In this document: in pieces, positions 30,320 to 37,629 of the stretch
Layout: every line of letters starts with the position of its first letter
Numbering within the stretch: position 1 is the stretch's first letter
Source: an uncultured Ectothiorhodospiraceae bacterium
Lineage (GTDB): Bacteria > Pseudomonadota > Gammaproteobacteria > JAABTG01
Direction of reading: 5' to 3'
Length of the DNA stretch: 37,698 nt
NCBI GenBank assembly: GCA_937867305.1
Contig: CALMKJ010000077.1
Coordinates: forward strand, 1-37,698
Made by a program: the position numbers and the translations under genes
Notes under the pieces: model-generated
What the model was told of the DNA's origin: nothing
The model's database searches: none
Seen by the model: the letters and a program-made list of their open reading frames with translations, nothing else

Positions 30320-31273
30320 TTGGTCGCTGCGGCTGCGCTCGTCGACCCCGCCGGTCGGGTGTTGCTCAGCCGCCGCCCCGACCACGCCCACCAGGGCGGG
30401 TTGTGGGAGTTCCCCGGCGGGAAGCTCGAGCCGGGGGAGCCGGTCGAGGCGGGGCTGGCCCGGGAGCTCGCGGAGGAGCTCGGGGTCACCCCCACCCTGA
30501 TGCGGCGCCTCATCCGCGTCCGCCACCGCTACCCGGACCGGGAGGTCCTGCTGGACGTCTGGCGGGTCGACGCCTGGAGGGGCGAGCCTGAGGGCCGCGA
30601 GGGTCAGGCGATCGAGTGGGTGGCCCCCGGGGACCTGCCGGAGCGTGCGCTCCCCGCCGCCGACCTCCCCGTGGCGCTGGCCGTCCGGCTGCCGCCGGCC
30701 TGCCTGATCACCCCCGAGCCCGAGCCAGGCCCCGCCCTGTCCCGGTTCCTGGAGAGCCTCGTGCGCAGCCTCGAGGCGGGCGTGCGCCTGGTCCAGCTGC
30801 GGGTGCGCTCGCTCGCGCCCGCGCCGCTCCGCGCCCTCGCCCGGGAGGCCCTGGCGGTCTGCCGGGAGCGGGGGGCCTGGATGCTGGTCAACGGGGACCC
30901 CGAGCTCGCCGAGGCCGTCGGGGCGGACGGTGTGTACCTCCCCGCCCGGGCCCTCGCGGCCCTGCGGGAGCGTCCCCTTGGCCCCGGCCGCTGGGTGGGC
31001 GCCTCCTGCCACGACGAGCGCGAGCTCGACCGCGCGCAGGCCCTCGGGGTCGACTTCGTGGTGCTCTCGCCGGTCCGGGAGACCGCCTCCCACCCCGGCG
31101 CCCGGCCCCTCGGCTGGGAGCGCTTCGGCTCCCTCGCCGGGCAGGCGAACCGTCCCGTCTACGCGCTCGGGGGCCTCACGCCGGCCGATCTCCCCCTCGC
31201 CTGGTCCCACGGCGCCCAGGGGATCGCCGCCATCCGTTCCCTCTGGCGCGACCATCGATGGAGCCAGCCATGA
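30320..31273 (+). CDS. Nudix hydrolase (MutT-like) fused to a TenI/ThiE-like domain
   Basis: A 317-residue two-domain protein. The Nudix domain (about residues 1-125) has a perfect Nudix box: G-x5-E-x7-REL-x-EE-x-G-V, read as GGKLEPGEPVEAGLARELAE followed by ELGV. LLSRRPDHAHQGGLWEFPG resembles MutT, which removes 8-oxo-dGTP. The second domain (about 135-310) is a TIM barrel like ThiE/TenI (LEAGVRLVQLRVRSL, ADGVYLPARAL, ALGVDFVVLSPVRET, PVYALGGLTPADL), but ThiE phosphate-binding residues are altered, so thiamine phosphate synthesis is unlikely. This fusion is known in beta- and gammaproteobacteria next to secA/argJ. There is no ATG at the expected start; TTG at 30320 is used here, and a CTG at 30314 overlapping the argJ stop has the better-placed ribosome site. 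Confidence 0.88.
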   Translation: MVAAAALVDPAGRVLLSRRPDHAHQGGLWEFPGGKLEPGEPVEAGLARELAEELGVTPTLMRRLIRVRHRYPDREVLLDVWRVDAWRGEPEGREGQAIEWVAPGDLPERALPAADLPVALAVRLPPACLITPEPEPGPALSRFLESLVRSLEAGVRLVQLRVRSLAPAPLRALAREALAVCRERGAWMLVNGDPELAEAVGADGVYLPARALAALRERPLGPGRWVGASCHDERELDRAQALGVDFVVLSPVRETASHPGARPLGWERFGSLAGQANRPVYALGGLTPADLPLAWSHGAQGIAAIRSLWRDHRWSQP

Positions 31274-31815
31274 CCCGAATCGGCTTTGCCGCCGGACTGC
31301 TCGGCCTTTCCCTCGTCCTCGCGGGGGCCTCCCTGGCGGCGGAGCCCGCGGCCGGCGCCCTCCCGTCCGCCGCCCCGGCGCCGACGCTCACCGACCTCGA
31401 CGGCCGACCCGGGCGGCTCGAGGACCTGCTCGGCCAGGACCGCTGGACGGTGGTGATGTTCTGGGCCTCGGACTGCGGGGTCTGCAACCAGGAGGCGCCG
31501 GGGTGGGTGCTCTTCGACGAGCGGTGGCGCTCCGGGGGCGCCCGGGTCGTCGGCGTCACCCTCGACGGCCGGGCGGGGCTCGCGGCGGCGCGGGCCTTCC
31601 GGGACCGCCATCGGATGGGCTTCCCGAATCTCCTCGGCGAGCCCGAGGACGTGGCCCGGATGTTTACCGAGCGCGCCAGGCAGCCCTGGCTCGGCACCCC
31701 GAGCTTCCTCGTCTACGGGCCGGGTGGCGAGCTTCGGGCGCGGCACGTGGGCGCGCTCCCGCCCGGGCGCCTCGAGGAGTACCTGCGCAAGCAGGCCGCC
31801 AGGCCGGCGAAGTAA
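31270..31815 (+). CDS. TlpA-like periplasmic thioredoxin-fold protein
   Basis: A 181-residue exported thioredoxin-fold protein, likely a thiol-disulfide reductant or oxidant in the periplasm. It has a signal peptide (residues 1-23, GFAAGLLGLSLVLAGASLAA), then the TlpA/AhpC-type fold: PTLTDLDGRPGRLEDLLG, VVMFWASDCGVCNQEAPGW with the redox pair C69-x-x-C72, VVGVTLDGRAGLAAARAF, and the cis-Pro loop LGTPSFLVYGPGGELRARHVG. The ATG at 31270 forms an ATGA overlap with the Nudix gene and gives a standard signal peptide; an ATG four codons upstream is possible. Substrate is unknown. It converges with the DUF2878 gene after 21 bases. Confidence 0.88.
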   Translation: MTRIGFAAGLLGLSLVLAGASLAAEPAAGALPSAAPAPTLTDLDGRPGRLEDLLGQDRWTVVMFWASDCGVCNQEAPGWVLFDERWRSGGARVVGVTLDGRAGLAAARAFRDRHRMGFPNLLGEPEDVARMFTERARQPWLGTPSFLVYGPGGELRARHVGALPPGRLEEYLRKQAARPAK

Positions 31816-31836
31816 TGCCCCGGGGAGTGCGCGCGG

Positions 31837-32364
31837 CTAGGCGGCCGCCGCCCGCGCCACGGGCGCCGGCCGGCCTGCGAGCCAGGCGAGCACGGGGAGG
31901 GCGAAGAGCCACTCCACGCTGACGGCGAAGAGCGCGCCCTCACCCAGGCTCAGGGCGCCCAGCCGCTCGCCGGCGAAGTAGGAGAACGGCCCGCCGGAGG
32001 CGCCCAGGAGCGCCGCGACCAGGGGCCGGCCGAGCACCAGGCGGAACGAGTGGCGGAGGGTCGCCGCGAACCCCACCCAGAGGCCGACCATCCACAGGGC
32101 CGTCAGCCACCCGAGCCGGGCGTGCTCCGGGAAGTCGAGCCAGCCGCCGAGGACCAGGGCGGAGTCCGCGCCGTAGCCCAGCGCCCCGGCGGCGGCAAGC
32201 AGACGGAGCTCGTGGCGCCAGTCGACCCCGCACGCCCGCAGGTGCAACGGCAGCCAGAGGAGCAGGGCGACGACGCCGAGCCACGGGAGTCCCCGGGCCG
32301 CGCCGTAGGCCGCGGCAGCCCAGACCACGTAGAAGGCGAGGCCGTTTCCCAGAACGGTCGTCAT
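31837..32364 (-). CDS. DUF2878 inner-membrane protein
   Basis: A 175-residue polytopic membrane protein of unknown function with about five or six hydrophobic segments, Trp/Leu/Ala rich. It matches the DUF2878 pattern: WLGVVALLLWLPLHL, RHELRLLAAAGALGYGADSALVLGGWLDF, LTALWMVGLWVGFAATLRHS, RPLVAALLGASGGPFSYFAGERLGAL. The ATG at 32364 has GGGAGGG 4 bases upstream; a longer reading upstream is GC-biased read-through without membrane character. It is transcribed divergently from sufT across a 134-base gap. A TATACT sequence at 32403-32398 may be its -10 box, without a clear -35. Confidence 0.78.
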   Translation of the reverse strand: MTTVLGNGLAFYVVWAAAAYGAARGLPWLGVVALLLWLPLHLRACGVDWRHELRLLAAAGALGYGADSALVLGGWLDFPEHARLGWLTALWMVGLWVGFAATLRHSFRLVLGRPLVAALLGASGGPFSYFAGERLGALSLGEGALFAVSVEWLFALPVLAWLAGRPAPVARAAAA

Positions 32365-32498
32365 CGGGCCCTCCCGCCGCCCCGCAACCCTGCGGGGAGT
32401 ATACCCGGCCGCGCGCCGATCCCCCGGGCTCGCGCTAAAGCCCGGGCTTCGGAACTGCGCTATTCTCGGGGCGACGGGACGGTTCGAGGGGAGGGGGT
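32365..32498. promoter_or_regulatory. Divergent intergenic region with two hairpins (DUF2878 gene / sufT)
   Basis: Two perfect inverted repeats lie here: CCCCGCA-ACCC-TGCGGGG (32380-32397), in the leader of the minus-strand gene, and CCCGGGCT / AGCCCGGG (32423-32430 and 32439-32446, 8-base loop), upstream of sufT. TATTCT at 32461 is a weak -10 candidate for sufT. No IscR-type site was recognised. Confidence 0.35.
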
Positions 32499-33050
32499 GT
32501 GTACGCAAAGGTCTGCGAGCCGGTGAGGCTCAGGCGCGATTGCCCGGCGGTGGCCGTTCCCGAAGGGGTCCCGGTCGAGCTTCCCCAGGGGACGGTCGGC
32601 TCCCTTGCCCAGGCGCTGGGCGGCAGCTTCACGGTCTACGTGCAGGGCAAGATGTTCCGTGTGGACGGCAAGGACGCCGACGCCATCGGGCGGGAGCCGG
32701 TGCCCCTGCCGGAGCTTCCCCCGGGGGCGACGGACCGCGACGTGGAGCGGGCCGTCTGGGAGGCGCTGAAGGGCTGCTACGACCCCGAGCTGCCGGTCAA
32801 CGTGGTCGATCTCGGCCTCATCTACGGTTGCCGCGTGGACCCGCGCCCGGACGGGAAGCGCGAGGTCTACATCACCATGACCCTGACCGAGCCGAGTTGC
32901 GGCATGGGCGAGGTCATCGCCTGCGACGTGCGCGGGCGGGTCGAGCGTGTGCCCACGGTCGCCGCGGCGTACGTGGACATCGTGTTCGAGCCGCGGTGGA
33001 CCCCGGACCGCATGTCCGACGTGGCGAAGCTCGCGACGGGCGTGTACTGA
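32499..33050 (+). CDS. sufT: Fe-S cluster assembly protein SufT (MIP18/DUF59 family)
   Basis: SufT helps mature Fe-S proteins, mainly under high demand for clusters. The 183-residue protein has the SufT-specific N-terminal domain (residues 1-75, EPVRLRRDCPAVAVPEGVPV, GGSFTVYVQGKMFRVDGKDADAIG) followed by the DUF59 domain (about 85-180): LKGCYDPELPVNVVDLGLIY, YITMTLTEPSCGMGEVIACD with the conserved Cys134, and VDIVFEPRWTPDRMSDVAK. The GTG at 32499 follows a GAGGGGAGGGG ribosome site that almost touches it. No suf operon is adjacent; it is a stand-alone gene. Confidence 0.92.
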   Translation: MYAKVCEPVRLRRDCPAVAVPEGVPVELPQGTVGSLAQALGGSFTVYVQGKMFRVDGKDADAIGREPVPLPELPPGATDRDVERAVWEALKGCYDPELPVNVVDLGLIYGCRVDPRPDGKREVYITMTLTEPSCGMGEVIACDVRGRVERVPTVAAAYVDIVFEPRWTPDRMSDVAKLATGVY

Positions 33051-33110
33051 GCCGGGCGCACGGACCGGCGCGTGCTTGCTGGTCCGACCGGAGCGACCTG
33101 CCGGCTCAGT
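33046..33110. terminator. Nested inverted repeats between convergent sufT and the 90-residue gene
   Basis: ACTGAGCCGG (33046-33055) and CCGGCTCAGT (33101-33110) are perfect 10-base complements that each contain the stop codon of one of the two converging genes. Inside lies a second pair, CGGACC (33061-33066) and GGTCCG (33081-33086). This could serve as a two-way terminator. There are no T-runs. Confidence 0.4.
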
Positions 33111-33378
33111 CGCGGGAGCTGAAGCGCTTCAGGATCAGCTCGACCTGGTCTTCGGTGACCTTGCCGTAGTGGTGCATGCCCCACGGGGCGAGGACCACGA
33201 GCCACTGGTTGTTCTCCTCGGCCCAGCGCCGGATGACACCGATGGCCCGGCGCAGCTCCTCCAACGTGCGCGCGCCGTCCGCGTCCTCGGCGGAAACCTC
33301 GGGCGCGTGCTTGGAACGCTGCAGGGCCTCGAGGATCTCGGACCGGTCGAGCTCGACAGTCTTCTCCAGCTCCTTCAT
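33106..33378 (-). CDS. Hypothetical 90-residue protein, third gene of DUF1631-HDOD operon
   Basis: I do not recognise this small soluble protein. It is acidic/amphipathic, with predicted helices (ELEKTVELDRSEILEALQRSK, TLEELRRAIGVIRRWAEEN) around a hydrophobic strand-like core NNQWLVVLAPWGMHHYGKV, then VTEDQVELILKRF. No membrane segment or signal is seen. The ATG at 33378 has GGGAG 9 bases upstream. It is 56 bases downstream of the HDOD gene in the same direction, so it probably belongs to that operon. The natural sequence complexity and codon use make it a real gene rather than a chance frame. Confidence 0.75.
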   Translation of the reverse strand: MKELEKTVELDRSEILEALQRSKHAPEVSAEDADGARTLEELRRAIGVIRRWAEENNQWLVVLAPWGMHHYGKVTEDQVELILKRFSSRD

Positions 33379-33434
33379 CGACGGTGCTCCCGTGAGTGGC
33401 GCGGTGTGCCGGCGCGTCTGGCCGGCGACGGGCC

Positions 33435-34352
33435 CTATCGTCGCCCCCCGGCGGCCGCGCGTCGAGGGGGGCACACGAGACTCACGGTCTCCAGGAAATG
33501 CCGGTCCGCCTCGAGGATCAGCTCCTCGGACGCCGTCTCGGGGTCGGGCAGCCCGATCGTGCCCCAGGCGGTCTCCTCCAGGGCCGTCTGCTCCGCCGGG
33601 TGCTCGGTGAACGCCCCGATCCGGGACCGGTTCGCCAGTGCCTCGGCCACGTGCAGGATGGCGGCCTCGAGCGGGGCCAGGCGCGCCGCGCTCGGCGCGT
33701 GGTGGCAGGCCACCGCGTCGGACAGGGCCTCCGGCAGCCCCCAGTGCGTCATCAGTTTGCCGCCGAGCTCCGCGTGGCTGAAGCCGAAGGCCTCGAGCTC
33801 GGCCTGGTAGAGCACCGCCTCGTCGCCCGCGGCGATGAGGAGCGTCTCCCGGCACGCGTCCGGGCGCGTCTGGTAGAGCACGAGGCTGCCCAGGTCGTGC
33901 AGCAGCCCGCCCACGAAGAGCCGCTCGGGGTGCAGCACCCCCACCCGCTGCCCACACGCCCGCGCGATCAGGCCGCAGTACACGCCGTGGCGCCAGAACG
34001 TGTCCATGTTGACCAGGTCGTTGGGGATGTCCGAGAAGGACTTCACCGCCGACACGGCGATCGCCAGATTGTGCACCGCCGTGTTCCCCACCACGGCGAC
34101 GGCGCGGGACACGGTGTCGATGCGCGACCGGTACCCGTAGAAGGAGCTGTTCACGAGCCGGAGCAGTCGGGCCGTGAGGCTGGGGTCCTGGGCGATCACC
34201 TCGCCGACCGCCCGGGCGTTGCTGCGGGGACTGCCGAGCAGTTCGGTGATCCGCACGCAGATGTGCGGCGGGGAGACCAGGACCGACAGGGTGTCGAGCT
34301 CGCGGGCCGAGAGGCCGTCCGTCGGCGGGGGCGCGGCGAGGTTGGCGGACAA
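33435..34352 (-). CDS. HDOD-domain signalling protein
   Basis: HDOD proteins are relatives of HD-domain phosphohydrolases used in signal transduction, often without demonstrated catalysis. The 305-residue protein shows PPHICVRITELLGSPRSNARAV, the HDOD signature VIAQDPSLTARLLRLVNSSFYG, SRAVAVVGNTAVHNLAIAVS, FWRHGVYCGLIARACG, FVGGLLHDLGSLVLYQ (an HD pair is retained), and AELGGKLMTHWGLPEALSDAVACHHAP. The start is a TTG at 34352, supported by AGGAG seven bases upstream; no closer ATG or GTG fits. It follows the DUF1631 gene after 16 bases. Confidence 0.92.
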   Translation of the reverse strand: MSANLAAPPPTDGLSARELDTLSVLVSPPHICVRITELLGSPRSNARAVGEVIAQDPSLTARLLRLVNSSFYGYRSRIDTVSRAVAVVGNTAVHNLAIAVSAVKSFSDIPNDLVNMDTFWRHGVYCGLIARACGQRVGVLHPERLFVGGLLHDLGSLVLYQTRPDACRETLLIAAGDEAVLYQAELEAFGFSHAELGGKLMTHWGLPEALSDAVACHHAPSAARLAPLEAAILHVAEALANRSRIGAFTEHPAEQTALEETAWGTIGLPDPETASEELILEADRHFLETVSLVCPPRRAAAGGRR

Positions 34353-34368
34353 GGGGCTGCTCCTGCGT

Positions 34369-36828
34369 TCAGTGGCTGGCGTTGTTGGTGCGCCGCAGCC
34401 CCTGCATCAGGTGGCTGACGGCGCGGTCGAACAGGGGGACCGATTCCATGAGCCGGGCGCTGCCGCGCCGGAAGTCGAGCGCGAGGCCGGCCGTGGTGCG
34501 CTCGGCGACCTTCATCCCCCGGCGGTCGGTGAAGAGATAGACGCCGGTCACGCTGCTCACCCAGGTGAGACGGGCCCGGGTGCGGGCCCCGCTCTCGCTG
34601 ACGAACTCCACCCAGGTGCCGATGGCGAGGCCCTGGGCGGCCTCGACGTGCGCGTCGTGCTCGGGCGCGGGCGCGGGCGGGGCGGCGGGCTCGGGCTCGA
34701 GCCGGGGGGCTTCGATCACGATCTCCTCGAATTCGCCCCCGGCGTGCGAAGCGGGTCGCGGCGGACGCGCGGGCGGAAGGCCGAGGATGGCGGTGACGAG
34801 GTCGCGCCCCTCGGGCTCAGGCGCTCCCGCCTGGCCCGGGAATCGGGCCGGGCTCCCGAGGTCGATGTCCGTGCGGGGCTCGAGCACCGTGGGCTCCATG
34901 GCGCCACCCGAGGGGGCGGGCGAGGCCTCGGGCTCATTGCCGGTGTCGGCAGCAACGGTGTTCGGGGGTGTCTCGCCCTTCATCGCCGCCGCCTGGTAGC
35001 GGGCGAGGGCGGCGACGAAACGGCTGCGCTCCTCGTCCTCGATGCTCAACGTGCGGATGGTGTCGCTCAGCGTCCGCACGAAGCTCGGCAGGGCGGCCAG
35101 CAGCTCGCGGCGCTCGGCGGGCGTGCGCTTGGGCAGGATGCTCCAGACCAGGGTCTCGAGCATCCGCACCCGGGTCTCCCAGAGCTCGCTCGTCTCGCCC
35201 TCGCGGTTGTGGGTGACCACCAGCAGATTGCGCCAGTGCCGGTCGAGGAACTCCCGCACCGGGGCCGGCACCGGCCCCATCGCGAGGCAGCGGCGGACCT
35301 CGGCCTCGGCGGCCGCCTTGGCCAGGTCGAGGCGCTCGCGCCCCTGGAGGATCTTCACCGAGAGCTCGGCGCGCTGCTGGGCCCGTTGCTCCTGCGCGGC
35401 GAGGAAGGTCTCGAACTCCGTCAGCAGCTCCGAGAACAACTCCACGTTCTTGTCGAAGTCCTTCAGCACGCGCTGCACGACCCCCTCGACCGCGTGGAAG
35501 AGCTCGTCGTTGCCGTCGCGGTTCTCGTCCCAGCCCACCGCGGCGCCGGCGAGCGCGTTCAGCAGGCGCCTTGCCGGGTGGTTCTTGCGCGCGAACAGGG
35601 CCTTGTCGAGGATGGCCACCTTCAGCAGCGGGATCTGCAGGCGTCCGATCAGGGCCTTCAGGGCCGTGGGGATGGCCTTGTCGTCGAGGACATAGTCGAA
35701 GAGCAGGGTGACGAGCTCGAGCATGAGGTCGTCCACCTGGTCCATCCCCCGCGAGAACCCCCCACTGCGCAGCTGGTGCAGCACGTTCACGGTGCCGGCG
35801 GCGACCTGGACCGGGTCGAGCTGGAGACCCTGCAGGCCCTCGAAACCCTCGAAGCCCTCCATGCCCGCCGGGCTCTGGCCCGTCTGGAGCACGCTCAGCG
35901 CGCCCAGCATCTGGGGCAGGGCGACCGTCGTACCGCCCCCCGTGAAGGACACCGCCTGACCGGGGCGGGTGGCGGCGGCGAGCTCCTGGATGAGCGACAC
36001 CACGTCCGGCTCGAGCGGGGCGCTGACCGCCCCCCGTCCCGGGGCGTTGGTGGCCCGGGTCGGGCGCACCACCGGCCGGCCGAGGTTCGGGCGCTGGATC
36101 GAGGGCAGGACGTTGCGGCTCGCGAGGTGGTGGTTCAGGGCCTGGTAGAGCCCCTGCAGGTCCGCCACCAGGTGCCGGTCGAAGAGCTTCAGGACCAGCA
36201 GCTGAACCGTGAGGCCGGTCTCCAGGGTGGCGCTCGCCTTGCGCACGGACTCGCAGATCGTCTCCGGGGAGAAGGGGTTGCGGGCGCCCTTGAGATCGGG
36301 GTCGCCGAGGAGGTGGCCGACCCGGCGGTCGAGTGCGTAGAGCTCGTCCTCGTAGAGCCCGTGGGCCTTGGCCACCATGTTCTCGACCGCGATGGAGACC
36401 TCGAGCTCGTCGTTCTCCACCAGTCCGAGGGAAGCCCCGGAGGAGGACTCGCCGGCCGGGCGGCCAAACGGCGAGGGGCTCGCCGAGCGGCGCTCGAACT
36501 GCTCCTGGAGTTGGGCCCGCAGCGCGGTCTCCATCCCCGCGCGCCGCAGGCGCACGTCGCGCATGGCGTCGAAGTAGACCCGCTGCTGGGCGTTGTTCTC
36601 CGCCTTGTCGGCGAGCTCGAACAGGGCGTCGTCGAGCCGGTCCAGGGTGTGGGCCGCGAGGCGCTGCAGCGCCTCGAGCGCCATCTCGCGGCAGCTGCGC
36701 AGGTGTGTCGCCGCGCCCGCCGGAGGCAGGCCTCGGGGGGACGCCGGCGGGGCATCCGCCGGTTGGGTTTCCAGGGCAGCGGTCTGGGTCATGGGCTTCA
36801 CGTGCGCGCGGACCTCGGCTTCTTTCAT
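34369..36828 (-). CDS. DUF1631 family protein with C-terminal beta-barrel-like domain
   Basis: An 819-residue cytoplasmic protein of the DUF1631 family, whose function is not established. The N-terminal two thirds (about residues 40-640) are mostly helical: LDRLDDALFELADKAENNAQ, NDELEVSIAVENMVAKAHGL, LYEDELYALDRRVGHLLGD, VQLLVLKLFDRHLVADLQGL, LNALAGAAVGWDENRDGNDE, WRNLLVVTHNREGETSELW. Residues about 640-730 are a Pro/Glu/Ala-rich linker. The last 87 residues (IGTWVEFVSESGARTRARL, GVYLFTDRRGMKV) look like a small beta-barrel reminiscent of PilZ, but the PilZ RxxxR and DxSxxG motifs are not seen. ATG at 36828. It leads an operon with the HDOD gene and the 90-residue gene. Confidence 0.88.
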   Translation of the reverse strand: MKEAEVRAHVKPMTQTAALETQPADAPPASPRGLPPAGAATHLRSCREMALEALQRLAAHTLDRLDDALFELADKAENNAQQRVYFDAMRDVRLRRAGMETALRAQLQEQFERRSASPSPFGRPAGESSSGASLGLVENDELEVSIAVENMVAKAHGLYEDELYALDRRVGHLLGDPDLKGARNPFSPETICESVRKASATLETGLTVQLLVLKLFDRHLVADLQGLYQALNHHLASRNVLPSIQRPNLGRPVVRPTRATNAPGRGAVSAPLEPDVVSLIQELAAATRPGQAVSFTGGGTTVALPQMLGALSVLQTGQSPAGMEGFEGFEGLQGLQLDPVQVAAGTVNVLHQLRSGGFSRGMDQVDDLMLELVTLLFDYVLDDKAIPTALKALIGRLQIPLLKVAILDKALFARKNHPARRLLNALAGAAVGWDENRDGNDELFHAVEGVVQRVLKDFDKNVELFSELLTEFETFLAAQEQRAQQRAELSVKILQGRERLDLAKAAAEAEVRRCLAMGPVPAPVREFLDRHWRNLLVVTHNREGETSELWETRVRMLETLVWSILPKRTPAERRELLAALPSFVRTLSDTIRTLSIEDEERSRFVAALARYQAAAMKGETPPNTVAADTGNEPEASPAPSGGAMEPTVLEPRTDIDLGSPARFPGQAGAPEPEGRDLVTAILGLPPARPPRPASHAGGEFEEIVIEAPRLEPEPAAPPAPAPEHDAHVEAAQGLAIGTWVEFVSESGARTRARLTWVSSVTGVYLFTDRRGMKVAERTTAGLALDFRRGSARLMESVPLFDRAVSHLMQGLRRTNNASH

Positions 36829-37082
36829 ACTTCGGCCTGTTCCCGCCGGGCTTTACCCGCAAGCTGCGATGACCCCGGCGAGGCGGGGTCTCTCGTGACA
36901 AGACCGTGCCAGATCGGGCGAGGCGCGCGAAGCCTCTGATTTTACTGGGCCGAAGGGAAAGGCGGGGTGCCGGGGGGAGGGCCCGGGCGGCGGGCGACGT
37001 CCACGCCGTTGACGGTGCCGCCCCGGGGGACCCGGGCGCAAAGCCAATCGCGGCGCGCCGATTCGCGAGGGGAAACGCCGTT
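36829..37082 (-). promoter_or_regulatory. Leader region of the DUF1631 operon
   Basis: No gene is seen. A perfect hairpin GACCCCG-GCGAGG-CGGGGTC (36871-36890) lies about 43 bases before the DUF1631 start. A 13-base sequence ACGCCGTTGACGG at 37003-37015 recurs at 37075-37087. No convincing sigma70 promoter was found; the only AT-rich patch is near 36933-36943. Confidence 0.3.
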
Positions 37083-37105
37083 GACGGGGGCGCAACGCCC
37101 CCGTC
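37083..37105 (-). terminator. Hairpin directly after the 59-residue gene
   Basis: GACGGGGGCG (37083-37092) and CGCCCCCGTC (37096-37105) form a perfect 10-bp stem with a 3-base loop, one base past the stop codon of the minus-strand small gene. A short T-run (TTT) follows about 9 bases later on the minus strand. Confidence 0.55.
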
Positions 37106-37106
37106 C

Positions 37107-37286
37107 TCAGAACGCCCCGAGGTCCTCCAGCACCCCGTCGGCCCAGGCCGGTGGCGGGGGGGGCAGCCAGCGCTCGCGGGGCGGGCGCACCGGGGCGTGC
37201 AGGCGGACGACCTCCTCGAGGTCGGGGTTCCACGCCGAGCGCAGGACCTCTTCGGGGTACGTCGCGGCTTCCATGGGCAGCTTCAT
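37107..37286 (-). CDS. Hypothetical 59-residue protein
   Basis: A short orphan gene I do not recognise. The product is soluble: MKLPMEAATYPEEVLRSAW, then NPDLEEVVRLHAPVRPPRER, then a Pro-rich WLPPPPPAWADG and a final VLEDLGAF. The ATG at 37286 has a good GGAGG site six bases upstream, and a strong hairpin starts one base beyond the stop, so it looks like a complete, independently expressed unit. A GTG one codon upstream is an alternative start. Similarity to any family cannot be judged here. Confidence 0.55.
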   Translation of the reverse strand: MKLPMEAATYPEEVLRSAWNPDLEEVVRLHAPVRPPRERWLPPPPPAWADGVLEDLGAF

Positions 37287-37289
37287 CAC

Positions 37290-37629
37290 GGTCCTCCGCC
37301 CGAGGGGGGCAGTCTACCGGGGGATTCCGGGGTGCGGCACGGTGCCGGCCCCACCCGTCCATCGCCGAGCAAGAGCGGTGCCGGACCGCGGCAGCGCCCG
37401 CGGCGGCGCTGGCTCGCGGGGCATCGGCCGCTGCCCGCGAGGGCCGCCGGCGTCAAAGGCATCGACAGCCACCGGGCGCTTTCTGTGACGCAGGCCGCGG
37501 CGGCGAATCCCGCGGGGGTCCTCCGAGGGCGCGCCGGCGCTCGCCGGGCGGGCCCTTCGCCCGGCCTGTAAAGCCCGCCGTCAGGGCGAGCCCCGCGGGT
37601 GGCCCCGGACTATGCTTTACCTCGGTCGC
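37290..37629. other. GC-rich non-coding stretch with inverted repeats
   Basis: No convincing gene: reading frames here lack ribosome sites and sensible composition. A hairpin CCGGGCG / CGCCCGG is at 37544-37564. GTAAAGC (37568-37574) and GCTTTAC (37614-37620) form a perfect 7-base inverted repeat around a 39-base GC-rich core, just before the tandem repeat. TAGACT on the minus strand near 37315-37310 could be a -10 box for the 59-residue gene. Confidence 0.3.

Noticed and set aside
36891-36916. TGGCAC...TTGTCA-like sigma54 promoter on the minus strand before the DUF1631 gene
   Set aside because: The spacing is one base off (N4 instead of N5 before TTG) and the GC doublet at -12 is wrong; sigma54 tolerates neither well.
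34174-36939. A 921-codon plus-strand frame opposite the DUF1631 and HDOD genes
   Set aside because: Composition is that of an antisense shadow; the minus-strand products show family motifs and ribosome sites.
36853-37571. Open frames on both strands in the right-hand region (for example 169 and 221 codons)
   Set aside because: No ribosome sites, low-complexity Arg/Gly/Pro composition and overlap with hairpins and the better supported 59-codon gene.
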